Positions 7,952-17,220 of a stretch of 42,565 nucleotides of DNA are shown here, one piece after another. The position numbers and the translations under genes were made by a program. Location: contig JAJDZD010000002.1 of assembly GCA_022824865.1 (NCBI GenBank), positions 1 to 42,565 of the forward strand, written 5' to 3'. The DNA is from Chloroflexota bacterium. Lineage in GTDB: Bacteria > Chloroflexota > UBA11872. Position 1 is the stretch's first letter; each line of letters starts with the position of its first letter. Below the pieces are notes generated by a model. That model made no database searches, was not told where the DNA came from, and worked only from the letters and a program-made list of their open reading frames with translations.

Positions 7952-10000
7952 ATGGTCACCCTTCCGCAGAGCGGCACCCGCGCGGGCTTTGAGATTGCCG
8001 CCGAATTCCAACCAGCCGGCGGCCAGCCCCAGGCTATCGACCAACTGGTTGACGGCGTCCAGGACGGTCACCGCGCCCAGACCCTGCTGGGCGTTACCGG
8101 CTCAGGCAAGACCTTCACGATCGCCAACGTCATCCAGCGCATCCAGCGTCCGGCGTTGGTGCTGGCCCACAACAAGACCCTGGCCGCCCAATTGGCCACT
8201 GAGCTCAAAGAGTTCTTTCCCCGCAACGCCGTCGAGTACTTCGTCAGCTACTACGACTACTACCAGCCCGAGGCATACATCCCCCGCAGCGACACCTACA
8301 TCGAGAAAGAGACCGACATCAACGCCGAGATCGAGAAGCTGCGCTACTCCACCACCCGGTCACTGTTCGAGCGTCGCGACGTGATCGTGGTGGCCACCGT
8401 CTCCTGCATCTACGGCATCACCCCGCCCGAGGACTACGGCGACATGAGCCTGTCGCTGGAAGTCGGCGGCGAATACGACCGCACCCGCCTGCTGCGCGTC
8501 CTGGTCGGCCTTCAGTACACCCGAACCTCGGCCAGCCTCGAACACGGGCGCTTTCGAGTACGCGGCGAGGTGCTCGAGGTCTACCCGCCATACGACGACT
8601 TCGTGCTTCGACTGGAGTTCTTCGGCGATGAACTCGAACGGGCGGTCCGTCTGGAGCCGCTCACCGGCGAAATCCTTGAAGAGCTTTCCAGTCTCACCGT
8701 CTACCCGGCGCGCTTCTATGTCACCCCCATCGAGCGCTTGCAACGCGCCATCGAAGCCATCGGCCAGGAACTCGACGAACAACTCGCCCGACTCGAAGCC
8801 CGCCGCAAGGTGCTGGAAGCGGCACGACTACGCCAGCGCACCAACTTCGACATGGAGATGCTACGCGAGACAGGCAGCTGCACCGGCATCGAGAACTACA
8901 GCCGCCACCTCAACGCTCGCGAAGCCGGCGATCCGCCCTGGGTACTGTTGGACTACCTGCCAGAGGACTACCTGCTCGTCGTCGACGAGTCCCACGTCAC
9001 GCTGCCCCAGGTGCGCGGGATGCTGGCCGGTGACCGCGCCCGCAAGGAAGCGCTGGTCGAGTACGGCTTTCGGCTGCCTTCCGCCTTCGACAATCGTCCC
9101 CTCTCCTTTGAGGAGTTCGAGCAACACATCAAGACCGCCGTCTTCATGTCGGCCACGCCGGGGCCATACGAATATGAGCACAGCGAACAGATCGTCGAAC
9201 AGATCGTGCGACCTACCGGACTGGTGGACCCGGCCATTGAGGTGCGCGCCACCGAAGGCCAGATCGACGACCTCATCGCGGAGATCAACAAGCGAGTTGA
9301 TGTCCACGAACGTGTGCTCGTCACCACCCTCACCAAGCGCATGGCCGAGGATCTCGCCGAGTATCTGGCCGAGATCGGCGTCAAGGTTCACTACCTGCAT
9401 TCCGAGATCGACACCCTGGAACGCGTCGAAATCCTCAGCGACCTGCGTCGCGGGGTGTACGACGTCGTGGTCGGAATTAACCTGCTGCGGGAGGGCTTGG
9501 ACCTGCCCGAGGTAAGTCTCGTCGCCATCTTGGATGCCGACAAAGAAGGCTTCCTACGCTCTGAGACTTCGTTGATTCAGACCATCGGCCGCGCCGCCCG
9601 CCACCTACACGGGCGGGTGATCATGTACGCCGACCTGGTTACGCACAGCATGAAGCGCGCCATCGACGAGACCTACAGGCGACGCAGTCTGCAGGTGGTC
9701 TACAACGAGCAACACGGCATCACGCCCGCATCCATCGTCAAGAGCCTGCGTGACCTCACCGAGCGCGTGGCCCAGGAAGCCGGCCACGACGGCTTGGCCC
9801 AGGCCGCCGAGGAGTCCCCTGCCTACGACATCGGCTTCCGCCGCACCAACGACCTGTCCCGCGTCGAGCTGGCCCAAACCATCAAAGACCTCGAACGCCA
9901 GATGCGCCTCGCCGCCGACAGCCTCGCCTTCGAAAAAGCCGCCGCCCTCCGCGACCAGATCAGCGACCTGCGCCAGGACCTGGAGAAAACCAAGGTCTAA
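7952..10000 (+). CDS. uvrB: Excinuclease ABC subunit B
   Basis: The 682-residue protein is full length for UvrB. The Walker A loop is GVTGSGKT (47-54). The DNA-wedging beta-hairpin region [16 protein letters not shown] (96-111) carries the tyrosine cluster. DESHVTLPQ (from 345) is the DE-box, and SATPGPYE (about 401) is helicase motif III. The helicase C-lobe carries [15 protein letters not shown] and [13 protein letters not shown] coiled coil that binds UvrC closes the protein (about 636-680), with the pattern [18 protein letters not shown]. UvrB loads at lesions with UvrA, verifies damage and recruits UvrC for dual incision. No other uvr gene is in the window. Its stop is 32 bases from a convergent protease gene. 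Confidence 0.97.
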   Translation: MVTLPQSGTRAGFEIAAEFQPAGGQPQAIDQLVDGVQDGHRAQTLLGVTGSGKTFTIANVIQRIQRPALVLAHNKTLAAQLATELKEFFPRNAVEYFVSYYDYYQPEAYIPRSDTYIEKETDINAEIEKLRYSTTRSLFERRDVIVVATVSCIYGITPPEDYGDMSLSLEVGGEYDRTRLLRVLVGLQYTRTSASLEHGRFRVRGEVLEVYPPYDDFVLRLEFFGDELERAVRLEPLTGEILEELSSLTVYPARFYVTPIERLQRAIEAIGQELDEQLARLEARRKVLEAARLRQRTNFDMEMLRETGSCTGIENYSRHLNAREAGDPPWVLLDYLPEDYLLVVDESHVTLPQVRGMLAGDRARKEALVEYGFRLPSAFDNRPLSFEEFEQHIKTAVFMSATPGPYEYEHSEQIVEQIVRPTGLVDPAIEVRATEGQIDDLIAEINKRVDVHERVLVTTLTKRMAEDLAEYLAEIGVKVHYLHSEIDTLERVEILSDLRRGVYDVVVGINLLREGLDLPEVSLVAILDADKEGFLRSETSLIQTIGRAARHLHGRVIMYADLVTHSMKRAIDETYRRRSLQVVYNEQHGITPASIVKSLRDLTERVAQEAGHDGLAQAAEESPAYDIGFRRTNDLSRVELAQTIKDLERQMRLAADSLAFEKAAALRDQISDLRQDLEKTKV

Positions 10001-10015
10001 CCTCGCGTCTCGAGG
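10001..10015. terminator. Short hairpin between convergent uvrB and protease genes
   Basis: CCTCG at 10001-10005 and CGAGG at 10011-10015 form a five-base stem with a five-base loop immediately after the uvrB stop. It is placed where a bidirectional terminator would be, but there is no T-run, so it is weak evidence. Confidence 0.25.
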
Positions 10016-10031
10016 CAAGCACTCCTGCCCC

Positions 10032-11486
10032 CTAAGAAACCCGAAACCGATCCGTCCGAACATGCTGCCCGTTCACGTGCAGCGCAATCTCCAGTGGGCC
10101 GATCGACCCTGCCGAGTAGCCGTTCGGGTTGTGCCAGATCACTTTGTTGTAGCCGCCGCTGCACCGGTCGCCGACTTCCTCGCACCACACCAGGGGATAG
10201 GTTGATCGAGTCAGACCGTCCGGCCAAATCCAGTGCGACTCGACGATCCAGCCCGCCGGCCACCATTTCACAAGGTAGACCGCGCAGAAAGATTCCGGCA
10301 GCGGGTTCCCGGGCAGTGAGTCCAACCCAGTCAGGGGTTGGTCCGAACCGGAGGTACAGTCCCCGTTCGTGGCTAACTCGACCGCCTCGATCAACGCTGA
10401 AGGATGCGGCAGGGGCTCCGGCTCCGGCAGTGGCGGCAGACTCCCGGCGCGGTGGCGGGTGATCCAGTCGTCAACCGTGCGGCGCACCCGATCACCGTCA
10501 AGCAGAAGATTGACGGACTCGACCCTGGCAACGCCCCCGAGCTTGGCGTTTGCCACGCCAACGACCCCCCCACGCAGACTGAATGCGGGCCCGCCGCTGC
10601 TCCCCGGGTTAGCGGTGGCATCGGTCTGCAGCCAATCGGGATGCCGTGCCGAAAAAATGCCCCGTGTGACTGTCAGCGTATCGAAGCAAAGTGGATATCC
10701 CAGGATGACTAAATCCTCCCCAAGCCCCAGGTTCAACGAACTGCCAAAGGGGGCAAACGGATGGCCGGTTCCCGGCAACCTGAGCAGCGCCAGGTCCGAC
10801 TCGGGATCGTCGGCAACCACCGTGGCCTGCTGCTCCTGCCCGTCGTGCGTTCCAATGACTGCCTGCCGCGCTCCATTAAGCACGTGACTGGTAGTAACCA
10901 CGTAGCCGTCCGCCGTCGCCACGAAGGCGCTCCCGCAGCTCTCGTCCGCAGTTCGGATATAGCGAACCGAGTCCTGGGTTCGCTTTACCAGTTCAGCGAC
11001 GGAGAGTAGCGGCTCCGCGGCTGAGGGCGTAGCGGCGTCGAACACCCAGGCAAAGACGCCCCGCACGTCGTTCCGGTGATCGCTCCGGCAGGCGGACTCC
11101 GCCTCCGCGCCGAACACTCGCTGATAGATTCCGACATTCCTGTGGTTGCCCAGGTGGTTCTCCACGATGTCGTTGAGCTCCACGCAGTCGGAGGGCCAAA
11201 CCTGCGCCGGCGGACTCAGCGTCGTCGCGGGTGCGGTTTCCTCGAATGCCCAGGAAAAAACACCGCGCATGTCCGCCAGGTGATCGCGCTGGCACCCGTT
11301 CTCGGCATGATCGCCAAGTGCGCGCTGGTAGATCCCTACGTTGGCGTCGTTGCCCAGATGGGCCTCGACCATGTCGTTCAAATCGACGCACGTCGTCGGC
11401 CACTGTGCCTTGGTTGGCGTCGTGAGAACCAGGGCAGTTGCAAACACAGACGATGCAACGAGGGCTGCCCGTAAAAAACGGATCAC
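10032..11486 (-). CDS. Exported trypsin-like (S1C) protease with two N-terminal Cys-paired modules
   Basis: The 484-residue protein has a signal peptide (about 1-28, TKAQW). Two copies of a ~53-residue module follow (29-81 and 97-149), each running W-P-x-x-C-V-x-L-N-D to G-V-F-x-W-x-F with a second Cys before D-H. Next is a trypsin-fold protease (about 163-345) with catalytic His201 (TTSHV), Asp231 (ESDLALLRL) and Ser297 (PGSSGGPAF). The spacing resembles DegP/HtrA proteases without a PDZ domain. The C-terminal ~120 residues, with two Cys pairs and many Trp, do not match a domain I know. It likely acts outside the membrane. The next gene upstream shares the module. Confidence 0.82.
   Translation of the reverse strand: MIRFLRAALVASSVFATALVLTTPTKAQWPTTCVDLNDMVEAHLGNDANVGIYQRALGDHAENGCQRDHLADMRGVFSWAFEETAPATTLSPPAQVWPSDCVELNDIVENHLGNHRNVGIYQRVFGAEAESACRSDHRNDVRGVFAWVFDAATPSAAEPLLSVAELVKRTQDSVRYIRTADESCGSAFVATADGYVVTTSHVLNGARQAVIGTHDGQEQQATVVADDPESDLALLRLPGTGHPFAPFGSSLNLGLGEDLVILGYPLCFDTLTVTRGIFSARHPDWLQTDATANPGSSGGPAFSLRGGVVGVANAKLGGVARVESVNLLLDGDRVRRTVDDWITRHRAGSLPPLPEPEPLPHPSALIEAVELATNGDCTSGSDQPLTGLDSLPGNPLPESFCAVYLVKWWPAGWIVESHWIWPDGLTRSTYPLVWCEEVGDRCSGGYNKVIWHNPNGYSAGSIGPLEIALHVNGQHVRTDRFRVS
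11040..11402 (-). repeat. Two copies of the Cys-paired ~53-residue module (protease gene)
   Basis: Copy 1 covers 11244-11402 and copy 2 covers 11040-11198 on the minus strand. The shared pattern is W-P-x-[TS]-[TD]-C-V-[DE]-L-N-D-[MI]-V-E-x-H-L-G-N, then N-V-G-I-Y-Q-R, then C-x-x-D-H, then R-G-V-F-x-W. Two conserved cysteines per copy suggest one disulfide each. The DNA of the copies is also visibly similar to the two copies in the adjacent RCC1 gene. Confidence 0.85.
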
Positions 11487-11696
11487 ACCGCAGCCTCGTT
11501 GCGCGCCCGCCAGCTCGTGTTCGCCGGGAAATCTAGCGGCGCCACCTTGCCCACAGACGTGCTCCAGATCATCGACCGATCGGGCTCGGTCAACCGCCGG
11601 CTCGATGTTGAGCTACATCGCCAACAAGCCTTCGTGTCAGGCGATCTGTCGCCACCGCCACAACCACGAGACACTTGGTCCACCGGGCAAGCGACG
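11487..11696. other. Spacer between the two module-bearing genes
   Basis: About 210 bases with no supported gene, no clear hairpin and no strong promoter. Open frames here are fragments of longer shadow frames and lack any recognisable motif. Confidence 0.4.
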
Positions 11697-13028
11697 CTAC
11701 GCCGGTGGCGAAGTCTGGCCGTAGCCGTTCCATCCCCAGCATGCCAGGATTCCATCGGTCTTGAGTACGCATGTGTGGCTGTGCCCGGCGCCCACGGTGG
11801 AAAACGACCCCGCGGGCGTGATGGACTGTCCGACCAATTCTCGGCCTCGTTCCCTGTTCGAGCCCCAGCACGCGACCGTGTGGTCCATCCGCACGCCGCA
11901 CGAATGGTGGAGGCCGGCGTCAACGGAGCGGAACGCACCGGACGGCGGCGTGGCCTGGCCAAGATCATTGGAACCCCAGCAGGCCAGCGTGCCGTCGGTT
12001 CGCACCCCGCAGTTGTGGTACAACCCGGCGCTGACTGACTGGAACGCGCCCGTCGCGGGTGTCGTTTGCCCGTGGCTGTTCGATCCCCAGCAGGTGACAG
12101 TCCCGTCCGTTCGCACGCCGCAGCTGTGGGACGCTCCGGCACTTACGGATTGAAACGGTCCCGGTGGCGGGCCGGCTTCGCCCTTGCTGTTGTCCCCCCA
12201 ACAGGCCACAGTTCCGTCGATCCTGACGCCGCAGGTGTGAAAGGTGCCAGCGCTGACGGACTGAAACGCGCCCGGCGGCGGTGTCGCCTGACCGACGTGG
12301 CTGTCGATGTAGGCGATGTTTGTCCCCCAGCACGCCACCGTGTCGTCGGTTCGAACCCCACAGGTGTGATACAGGCCGGCGCTTATGGACTGGAACGTAC
12401 CCGTCGGTGGGTCGGCCTGGCCGTAGTACACGCCTCCCGCGCTCGTATTGAGCCCCCAACAGGCGACGGTTCCATCCGTGCGAATGGCGCAGTTGTGAAA
12501 CCCGCCAACCGCGATAGCTGTCCATCCCGGCGCCGGTGGCGACGCGGCAGCCGCTGACCCGGCGCCACTCAGCGAAGAATCGTCGAACGCCCAGGCAAAC
12601 ACGCCGCGCACGTCCGCACGATGGTCGTTCCGGCAGGCTGGCTCGGCCTGCTCGCCGAAGACGCGCTGATAGATCGCCACGTTGTTGTCATTGCCCAGGT
12701 GCGCCTCAACAATGTCATTCAGTTCCACGCAGTCGGTCGGCCAGGCAAGGAGCGGCAGGTTGGGGTCGGTGCCTGGGGCCTCGAGGTCGAACGCCCAACC
12801 AAACACGCCGCGCACGTCCTCGCGGTGATCGGTTTGGCAGCCCTGTTCCGCCTCCGCGCCGAACACCCGCTGATAAATCCCAACGTTCCCATCGTTGCCG
12901 AGGTGCGTCTCCACGATGTCATTCAGATCGACGCACGTCGTCGGCCACTGCGCCAACGCCGGAGGCGCCATCACCCAGGCGGCAGCCACCGCCAACGAGG
13001 CAAGCAGAACCGCTCGGAGGTAGCGCAT
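11697..13028 (-). CDS. Exported RCC1-repeat beta-propeller protein with two Cys-paired modules
   Basis: From the ATG at 13028 the 443-residue protein begins with a strong signal peptide (1-27, ending ALAQ). The frame is open 20 codons further upstream, but that part lacks signal-peptide character. Two modules (28-80 and 96-148) match those of the neighbouring protease. A linker leads to seven RCC1-type repeats (about 169-443), each of the form F-x-S-V-x-A-G-x-x-H-x-C-x-V-R-x-D-G-x-x-x-C-W-G-x-N. Seven repeats would close one seven-bladed propeller. Each repeat has two cysteines, unusual for intracellular RCC1 but sensible for an exported, disulfide-stabilised form. It is probably cotranscribed with the protease. 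The ligand is unknown. Confidence 0.82.
   Translation of the reverse strand: MRYLRAVLLASLAVAAAWVMAPPALAQWPTTCVDLNDIVETHLGNDGNVGIYQRVFGAEAEQGCQTDHREDVRGVFGWAFDLEAPGTDPNLPLLAWPTDCVELNDIVEAHLGNDNNVAIYQRVFGEQAEPACRNDHRADVRGVFAWAFDDSSLSGAGSAAAASPPAPGWTAIAVGGFHNCAIRTDGTVACWGLNTSAGGVYYGQADPPTGTFQSISAGLYHTCGVRTDDTVACWGTNIAYIDSHVGQATPPPGAFQSVSAGTFHTCGVRIDGTVACWGDNSKGEAGPPPGPFQSVSAGASHSCGVRTDGTVTCWGSNSHGQTTPATGAFQSVSAGLYHNCGVRTDGTLACWGSNDLGQATPPSGAFRSVDAGLHHSCGVRMDHTVACWGSNRERGRELVGQSITPAGSFSTVGAGHSHTCVLKTDGILACWGWNGYGQTSPPA
12585..12947 (-). repeat. Two copies of the Cys-paired ~53-residue module (RCC1 gene)
   Basis: Copy 1 covers 12789-12947 and copy 2 covers 12585-12743, minus strand. The conserved core is L-N-D-I-V-E-x-H-L-G-N-D-x-N-V-x-I-Y-Q-R-V-F-G with A-E-x-x-C or A-E-P-A-C, then D-H-R-x-D-V-R-G-V-F. 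They are as similar to the protease copies as to one another, indicating gene-level and intragenic duplication. Confidence 0.85.
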
Positions 13029-13281
13029 GGGGCAGCAACCTTGGCAGAGAAGCATTTGAGTAGGCGCTGGCCGGGAGCTTAGCAACAAGACCCGGATCGA
13101 CTACAGGTTGACCAGACGATTTCGGATCGTTTCACAGACAGACTCAAGCCGTTGCCGGTTGCCCAAGTCCCTGCCCATCCCCCACACTCCGCCGGTGCCC
13201 GAAGCTTTCGGGCTATAACCGCTGATCGGATCGCTGCCCATCAACTCCTTCCTCTGGCCGCTGATTCGGCTGCGAGATCGT
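13029..13281. promoter_or_regulatory. Divergent intergenic region, RCC1 gene / MFS gene
   Basis: No gene is supported. A TATAAC hexamer at 13214-13219 could be a -10 for the rightward MFS gene, without a recognisable -35. The in-frame stop at 13216-13218 lies just upstream of the MFS reading frame. Confidence 0.25.
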
Positions 13282-14523
13282 GTGGCGCCCGCCCTGGCCT
13301 ACAAGCAGTACTCCCGCCTCTGGCAGGCCAACGTAGGCAGCCAGGTCGCCTTCTGGATGCAGCAGGTCGCGCAGGCGTGGCTGGTACTGGAACTCACCGG
13401 CTCAGAGTTCACGCTGGCCCTGTTGGCGTTCTTCCGTTCCGTCCCCATGCTGCTGCTTTCGCCGCTGGGCGGCGTGCTGGCCGACCGTCTGGATCGACGC
13501 CGCCTGGTTTTGGTGGCCCAACTGATCTTGGCTGGTCTGATGCTGACGATCGGCATTCTGGTGGCCACCAATCGGGTGCATGTCGCACATCTGGCTGTGT
13601 CTTCGCTGATCGTGGGCACCATGTTTGCCGTTAACGTGCCCGCCCGTACCGCCCTCGTGGCCGGGCTGGTGCCGCGCCAGCACCTCGCCAACGCCATCGG
13701 CCTGCACAGTGCCACCCTCAACTCGGCCCGCATCTTCGGTCCCGCCGTAGCCGGGCTGGTGCTCGGGGCCGTCGGCATTGCTGCGTCCTACTTCGCCCAG
13801 GTGGGCGGTTATCTGTGGAGCAGCCTCAACATGCTGCGGGTCGTCCCGCCCCCGCGGACGTCGCGGCCGCGCTCCTCAACCTGGGCCGACATGCGCGGAG
13901 GCTTCGCCTACGTGGCCCGCACCCGCATCATGTTCGCGCTCATGCTGTTGGCGTTGGGCCCTTCCCTCTTCGGCATGCCGTTGATGATTCTGCTACCGGC
14001 GTTCGTGCGTAAGGACTTGGCCGGAGGCCCTGAAGCCGTGGGTTTCCTCATGGGCGCTTTGGGCGTCGGCGCATTGGTGGGGTCGGCGCTGGTTGTGACG
14101 TTCTCGCGGTTTCGCGACAAGGGCCGCGCCCTGGTTGCGGCGATTCTCACCTATGGTGCGTTGCTGATTCTCCTGTCATTCACTCGCTCCTTTGCGGCGG
14201 CGGCCGCCGTCGTGGTCTGCATGGGTTTCAGTCAGTCGGTCTACATGTCGGTCAACCAGATGGCCCTGCAATTGCTCGTGCCGGACGCCCTCCGCGGGCG
14301 TGTTATGGCGCTGCGCATGATGACCTTCGGCCTCTCGCCCATTGGCTTGCTGCCGCTGTCCGTGGTCGCCGAGAATCAGGGCAACCCAACCGCCATCCTG
14401 CTCGGTGGTCTGGCCACGCTGGCGGTCGGAATCGGCGTCCCGCTGTGGGTCCGTGATATCTGGCGTCTGCGCCCCGACGAAATCAATCCTGACGGTTTGG
14501 CGGCACCTCGCTCGGCCACCTGA
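13282..14523 (+). CDS. MFS transporter (MFS_3/EntS-like exporter)
   Basis: The 413-residue protein has about 12 hydrophobic segments. Its N-terminus, YKQYSRLWQANVGSQVAFWM, is typical of the MFS_3/enterobactin-exporter group. The signature loop between helices 2 and 3 reads GGVLADRLDRRRLV (about 57-70), the motif-A pattern G-x-x-x-D-R-x-x-R-R/K. A second half starts near residue 215 after a charged cytoplasmic loop. Transporters of this group export siderophores, drugs or other small molecules by proton antiport; the substrate is not predictable. A GTG start at 13282 is used because no ATG, GTG or TTG lies between it and the in-frame stop at 13216-13218, although the frame is coding-like for some codons upstream. 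Confidence 0.85.
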   Translation: MAPALAYKQYSRLWQANVGSQVAFWMQQVAQAWLVLELTGSEFTLALLAFFRSVPMLLLSPLGGVLADRLDRRRLVLVAQLILAGLMLTIGILVATNRVHVAHLAVSSLIVGTMFAVNVPARTALVAGLVPRQHLANAIGLHSATLNSARIFGPAVAGLVLGAVGIAASYFAQVGGYLWSSLNMLRVVPPPRTSRPRSSTWADMRGGFAYVARTRIMFALMLLALGPSLFGMPLMILLPAFVRKDLAGGPEAVGFLMGALGVGALVGSALVVTFSRFRDKGRALVAAILTYGALLILLSFTRSFAAAAAVVVCMGFSQSVYMSVNQMALQLLVPDALRGRVMALRMMTFGLSPIGLLPLSVVAENQGNPTAILLGGLATLAVGIGVPLWVRDIWRLRPDEINPDGLAAPRSAT

Positions 14524-14597
14524 CCTCACCGGCCCCACATCCCGCGGGCGGTCGGATACTCGTACGATGGCCTGAGTCAGGCGTCAGAGAAGCAGCC

Positions 14598-15386
14598 GTG
14601 CAATCCGTGTTGCGAATCCGTCTGATTCACTGGAACGCCGCCGAGGCCGAAGAACGCGCCACGCGCCTCACGGATCCCGACTTCCAGGTCGACCACGCTC
14701 CACTGGACCCCGCCGGCCTGCGGGTGCTGCGCACCAATCCGCCCGACGCTCTGCTGATTGACCTGGGTCGGCTCCCCTCCCACGGTCGCGACGTCGGCGT
14801 GGCCATGCGCCAGACCCTAGCTACCCGCGGGCTTCCACTCGTCTTTGTCGACGGCGACCCCGCCAAAGTCGAGCGCGTTCGCCAGCTCCTCCCCGATGCG
14901 GTCTACACCGACTGGCCCAACATCCAGCCCGCGCTGCGCCAGGCAATCGCTAACCCTCCGTCCCAGCCCGTGGTACCCGAGTCCGCCCTGGCTGGCTACT
15001 CCGGCACGCCCCTGCCCCGAAAGCTCGGCATCAGACCCGGCTACGCTGTCGCCATCCCCGGCGCGCCTGACGACTTCCCAAAGACCCTCGGCCAACTGCC
15101 CGAAGACGTGGTCCTCCGCCGCCGCGTCCAGGGCCGCTGCGACCTCATCGTTTGGTTCGTCGGGTCCCGACGCCTGCTGCGACAGCGCGTCCAGCGCTAC
15201 GGCCAGAAGGCAGGCCCCGGCGGCCTCTGGATCTGCTGGCCAAAGAAGGCCTCAGGCGTCACGTCCGACCTCTCCGAGCGCGTCGTCCGTGAGACCGGCC
15301 TCGCCAGCGGACTCGTCGACTATAAGATCGCCGCCATCGACCAGACTTGGTCCGGTCTCCGCTTCACCCGCCGCAAGCCCCGCTAA
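14598..15386 (+). CDS. Receiver-like domain fused to a DUF3052 domain
   Basis: The 262-residue protein has two parts. Residues 1-118 follow a CheY-like alpha/beta pattern with ALLIDLGRLP (Asp55 at the phospho-acceptor position) and LPLVFVDGD near the usual Thr strand. The N-terminal acidic pair is replaced by HWN, so it is a degenerate receiver at best. Residues 132-262 match DUF3052: SGTPLPRKLGIRPGYAV, a central DLIVWFVGSR strand, GGLWICWPKKASGV, and DQTWSGLRFTRR at the end. DUF3052 has no established biochemical role; it occurs widely in Actinobacteria and Chloroflexota as a stand-alone protein. The ATP/PAPS-like motifs of signalling enzymes are absent. The gene is probably a single transcription unit. 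Confidence 0.7.
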   Translation: MQSVLRIRLIHWNAAEAEERATRLTDPDFQVDHAPLDPAGLRVLRTNPPDALLIDLGRLPSHGRDVGVAMRQTLATRGLPLVFVDGDPAKVERVRQLLPDAVYTDWPNIQPALRQAIANPPSQPVVPESALAGYSGTPLPRKLGIRPGYAVAIPGAPDDFPKTLGQLPEDVVLRRRVQGRCDLIVWFVGSRRLLRQRVQRYGQKAGPGGLWICWPKKASGVTSDLSERVVRETGLASGLVDYKIAAIDQTWSGLRFTRRKPR

Positions 15387-15419
15387 CCTCGCAGCGCCAG
15401 CACCATCTTCGAGTCAGAT

Positions 15420-16115
15420 CTAGCTGCCAGCGCCAATCAGTTCCGGGATTTCGCTCAGCGTGTCAATGGCCTCGCCACGCCACGAACTCCGCTCCGAGTC
15501 GTAAGTCGCCGCCCTCGTCGCAGGCGTCCTGATCAGCACCGCCCGCATCCCGACCCGCGCCGCACCTGTAAGTTCGTGATTGCCCCCATCGCCGACGTAG
15601 ATACAGGCGGCCGGTCCCACGCCCAGACGCTCGCACGCTCGCCGATAGAAGTCGGAGTCCGGCTTGACCAACCCCTCCACGCAGGAGAACAGCGGCTCGT
15701 CGATCAGGCCGGCATAGGGCGACGACGGCCACAGATCCGGTACGTCCGCCGAGCAGTTGCTGAGCAACGCCGTGCGCAGGCCCATCCGTCGCAAGCGCCG
15801 TAGCGTGGCAACGGCGTCACCTCGAGGCCGCAGTGTTCGCCGCGAGAACTCCACGCGAATCTCAACCGCTCGTCGGATTGCCGTCTCGTCCGCCTCCCCG
15901 TCCATTGCCTCACAGACGCCTCGCAAGTCGGCCTCGATTGACCCGGACCTTCCGTCAAACCGCTCCCGCCACAGGTCAAACCACCTCTGGGTGAAGGCCT
16001 CCGGGTCCATCCCGGCCGCCGCCGCGATGGCCCGCACCGACGCCTTGAATTCCCCGTCCTCCACCGGCGCCGTCAAGGTATTGAACAGGTCAAAAACCAC
16101 CGCCTGCACCCTCAC
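15420..16115 (-). CDS. HAD-superfamily hydrolase
   Basis: The 231-residue protein carries HAD motif I as FDLFNTLT with nucleophile Asp9, motif II as LLSNCS, the conserved Lys in VKPDSDFY and motif IV as YVGDGGNHE. The second motif-I Asp of phosphatases (D-x-D) is Phe11, as in haloacid-dehalogenase-like and some N-acylneuraminate-phosphatase-like members, so it may not be a classical phosphatase. An alpha-helical cap is inserted between motifs I and II (about 15-95). Motif IV has only one Asp followed by Gly-Gly. The gene lies 57 bases downstream of the PhyH gene on the same strand and may share its transcript. Confidence 0.82.
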   Translation of the reverse strand: MRVQAVVFDLFNTLTAPVEDGEFKASVRAIAAAAGMDPEAFTQRWFDLWRERFDGRSGSIEADLRGVCEAMDGEADETAIRRAVEIRVEFSRRTLRPRGDAVATLRRLRRMGLRTALLSNCSADVPDLWPSSPYAGLIDEPLFSCVEGLVKPDSDFYRRACERLGVGPAACIYVGDGGNHELTGAARVGMRAVLIRTPATRAATYDSERSSWRGEAIDTLSEIPELIGAGS

Positions 16116-16172
16116 GCCCAGACCTCCATGGCGACTAGCCCGGGCCGGTGCGCCCTCGACCGGTCTGAAGTT

Positions 16173-17144
16173 CTATTCCCAGCGCACCGTGCTGTCCGCC
16201 GGCTGGTGGGCCAATCGAATGGCGTTGAACTCCTGCCAGGTCCGCACCACAGCCTCCGGCCGTGACCGGCTTCGCACCAGGAAGTCCGACTCCGGTGGAT
16301 AGCAGGTGAGAGCGGCCTCGGGCAGCGACCCGTTCGCGCCGTCTGCACCGTTACTCGTGGCCGAGCCGTTCCGATCCATCGCCAGCGGCGGGAAGTTCGT
16401 CGGCAGGTCGGCGCTCTGGTAGCGGATGTCGATGCTCCAACGAATCACGTCGCTGCGATTCGGCGTGGAGCGGTGTGGTGTCCGGTTTGTCAGCAGAACC
16501 ACCCCGCCACGGTCCACCGGCGTGGCCACCACGCGATCTCCTGGCAGGTCTGTTTCCAGAATCTCCAGATACGAACGCCGGCCTTCTTCGCCTGGATCCA
16601 GTTGCGTATGCCGAACAACCCCGCCCTTATGCACGCCCGGCATCACCTCCAGGCACCCCCGCTCGACCGTAGCGTCCACAAACGGCACCCACACCGTCAG
16701 GATCAACTCGTCGTCGCAAACGGGCTCGAAGTAGCCCGAGTCCTGGTGCCACGGCACTTCCCCGTGCCAGTGGCCCGGCAGCTTCGGGCGCAGCCGGTAC
16801 ACCGCCGACCCGATGATCTCGGGGCCGACGACGGACTCGGCGACGTCCAGCAACTCCTCGTTCGACACGAGCGCGAAGATCCCGTGCCCCTGCAGCTGTC
16901 CGTAGATCACCGACCAATACAGATCCTCGTACTCCTGGTGAATCTTCCACAGCCGAGTCTCGAAAGGCTCGTCCGCGTAGATGTGACTGAGCTTCCCGTC
17001 CGCCACGGCCGCCTCAGCATGCGCGTCAATGGCCTCGGTGATTTCGTCGATCGCCGGCTGCAGACCCGTCGGATCCAGCGCGTTCGGCACCACCAGGTAC
17101 CCCTCGCGCTTGAAGAACGCCAATTGCTCGCTATTCAGCGACAT
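16173..17144 (-). CDS. Phytanoyl-CoA dioxygenase (PhyH) family Fe(II)/2-oxoglutarate enzyme
   Basis: The 323-residue protein starts EQLAFFKREGYLVVPNAL, the PhyH family opening. The iron triad is visible: His133 and Asp135 in WHQDSGY, and His224 in RTPHRSTPN. Arg235 in the following strand is positioned to bind 2-oxoglutarate. HGEVPWHQDSGY and the downstream loop GCLEVMPGVHKG are also family features. Enzymes of this family hydroxylate or halogenate small molecules using O2 and 2-oxoglutarate; marine Chloroflexota encode many paralogues whose substrates are largely unknown. The gene probably belongs to a minus-strand unit with the membrane protein upstream (76 bases away) and the HAD hydrolase downstream. 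Confidence 0.9.
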   Translation of the reverse strand: MSLNSEQLAFFKREGYLVVPNALDPTGLQPAIDEITEAIDAHAEAAVADGKLSHIYADEPFETRLWKIHQEYEDLYWSVIYGQLQGHGIFALVSNEELLDVAESVVGPEIIGSAVYRLRPKLPGHWHGEVPWHQDSGYFEPVCDDELILTVWVPFVDATVERGCLEVMPGVHKGGVVRHTQLDPGEEGRRSYLEILETDLPGDRVVATPVDRGGVVLLTNRTPHRSTPNRSDVIRWSIDIRYQSADLPTNFPPLAMDRNGSATSNGADGANGSLPEAALTCYPPESDFLVRSRSRPEAVVRTWQEFNAIRLAHQPADSTVRWE

Positions 17145-17220
17145 TACGGGTCAGGCTCCACGTGAATCGTGTCATCCGTAGTCTCGCCCCTTGGCGGCTT
17201 CCTGTCACCCTTGGCAGGCG

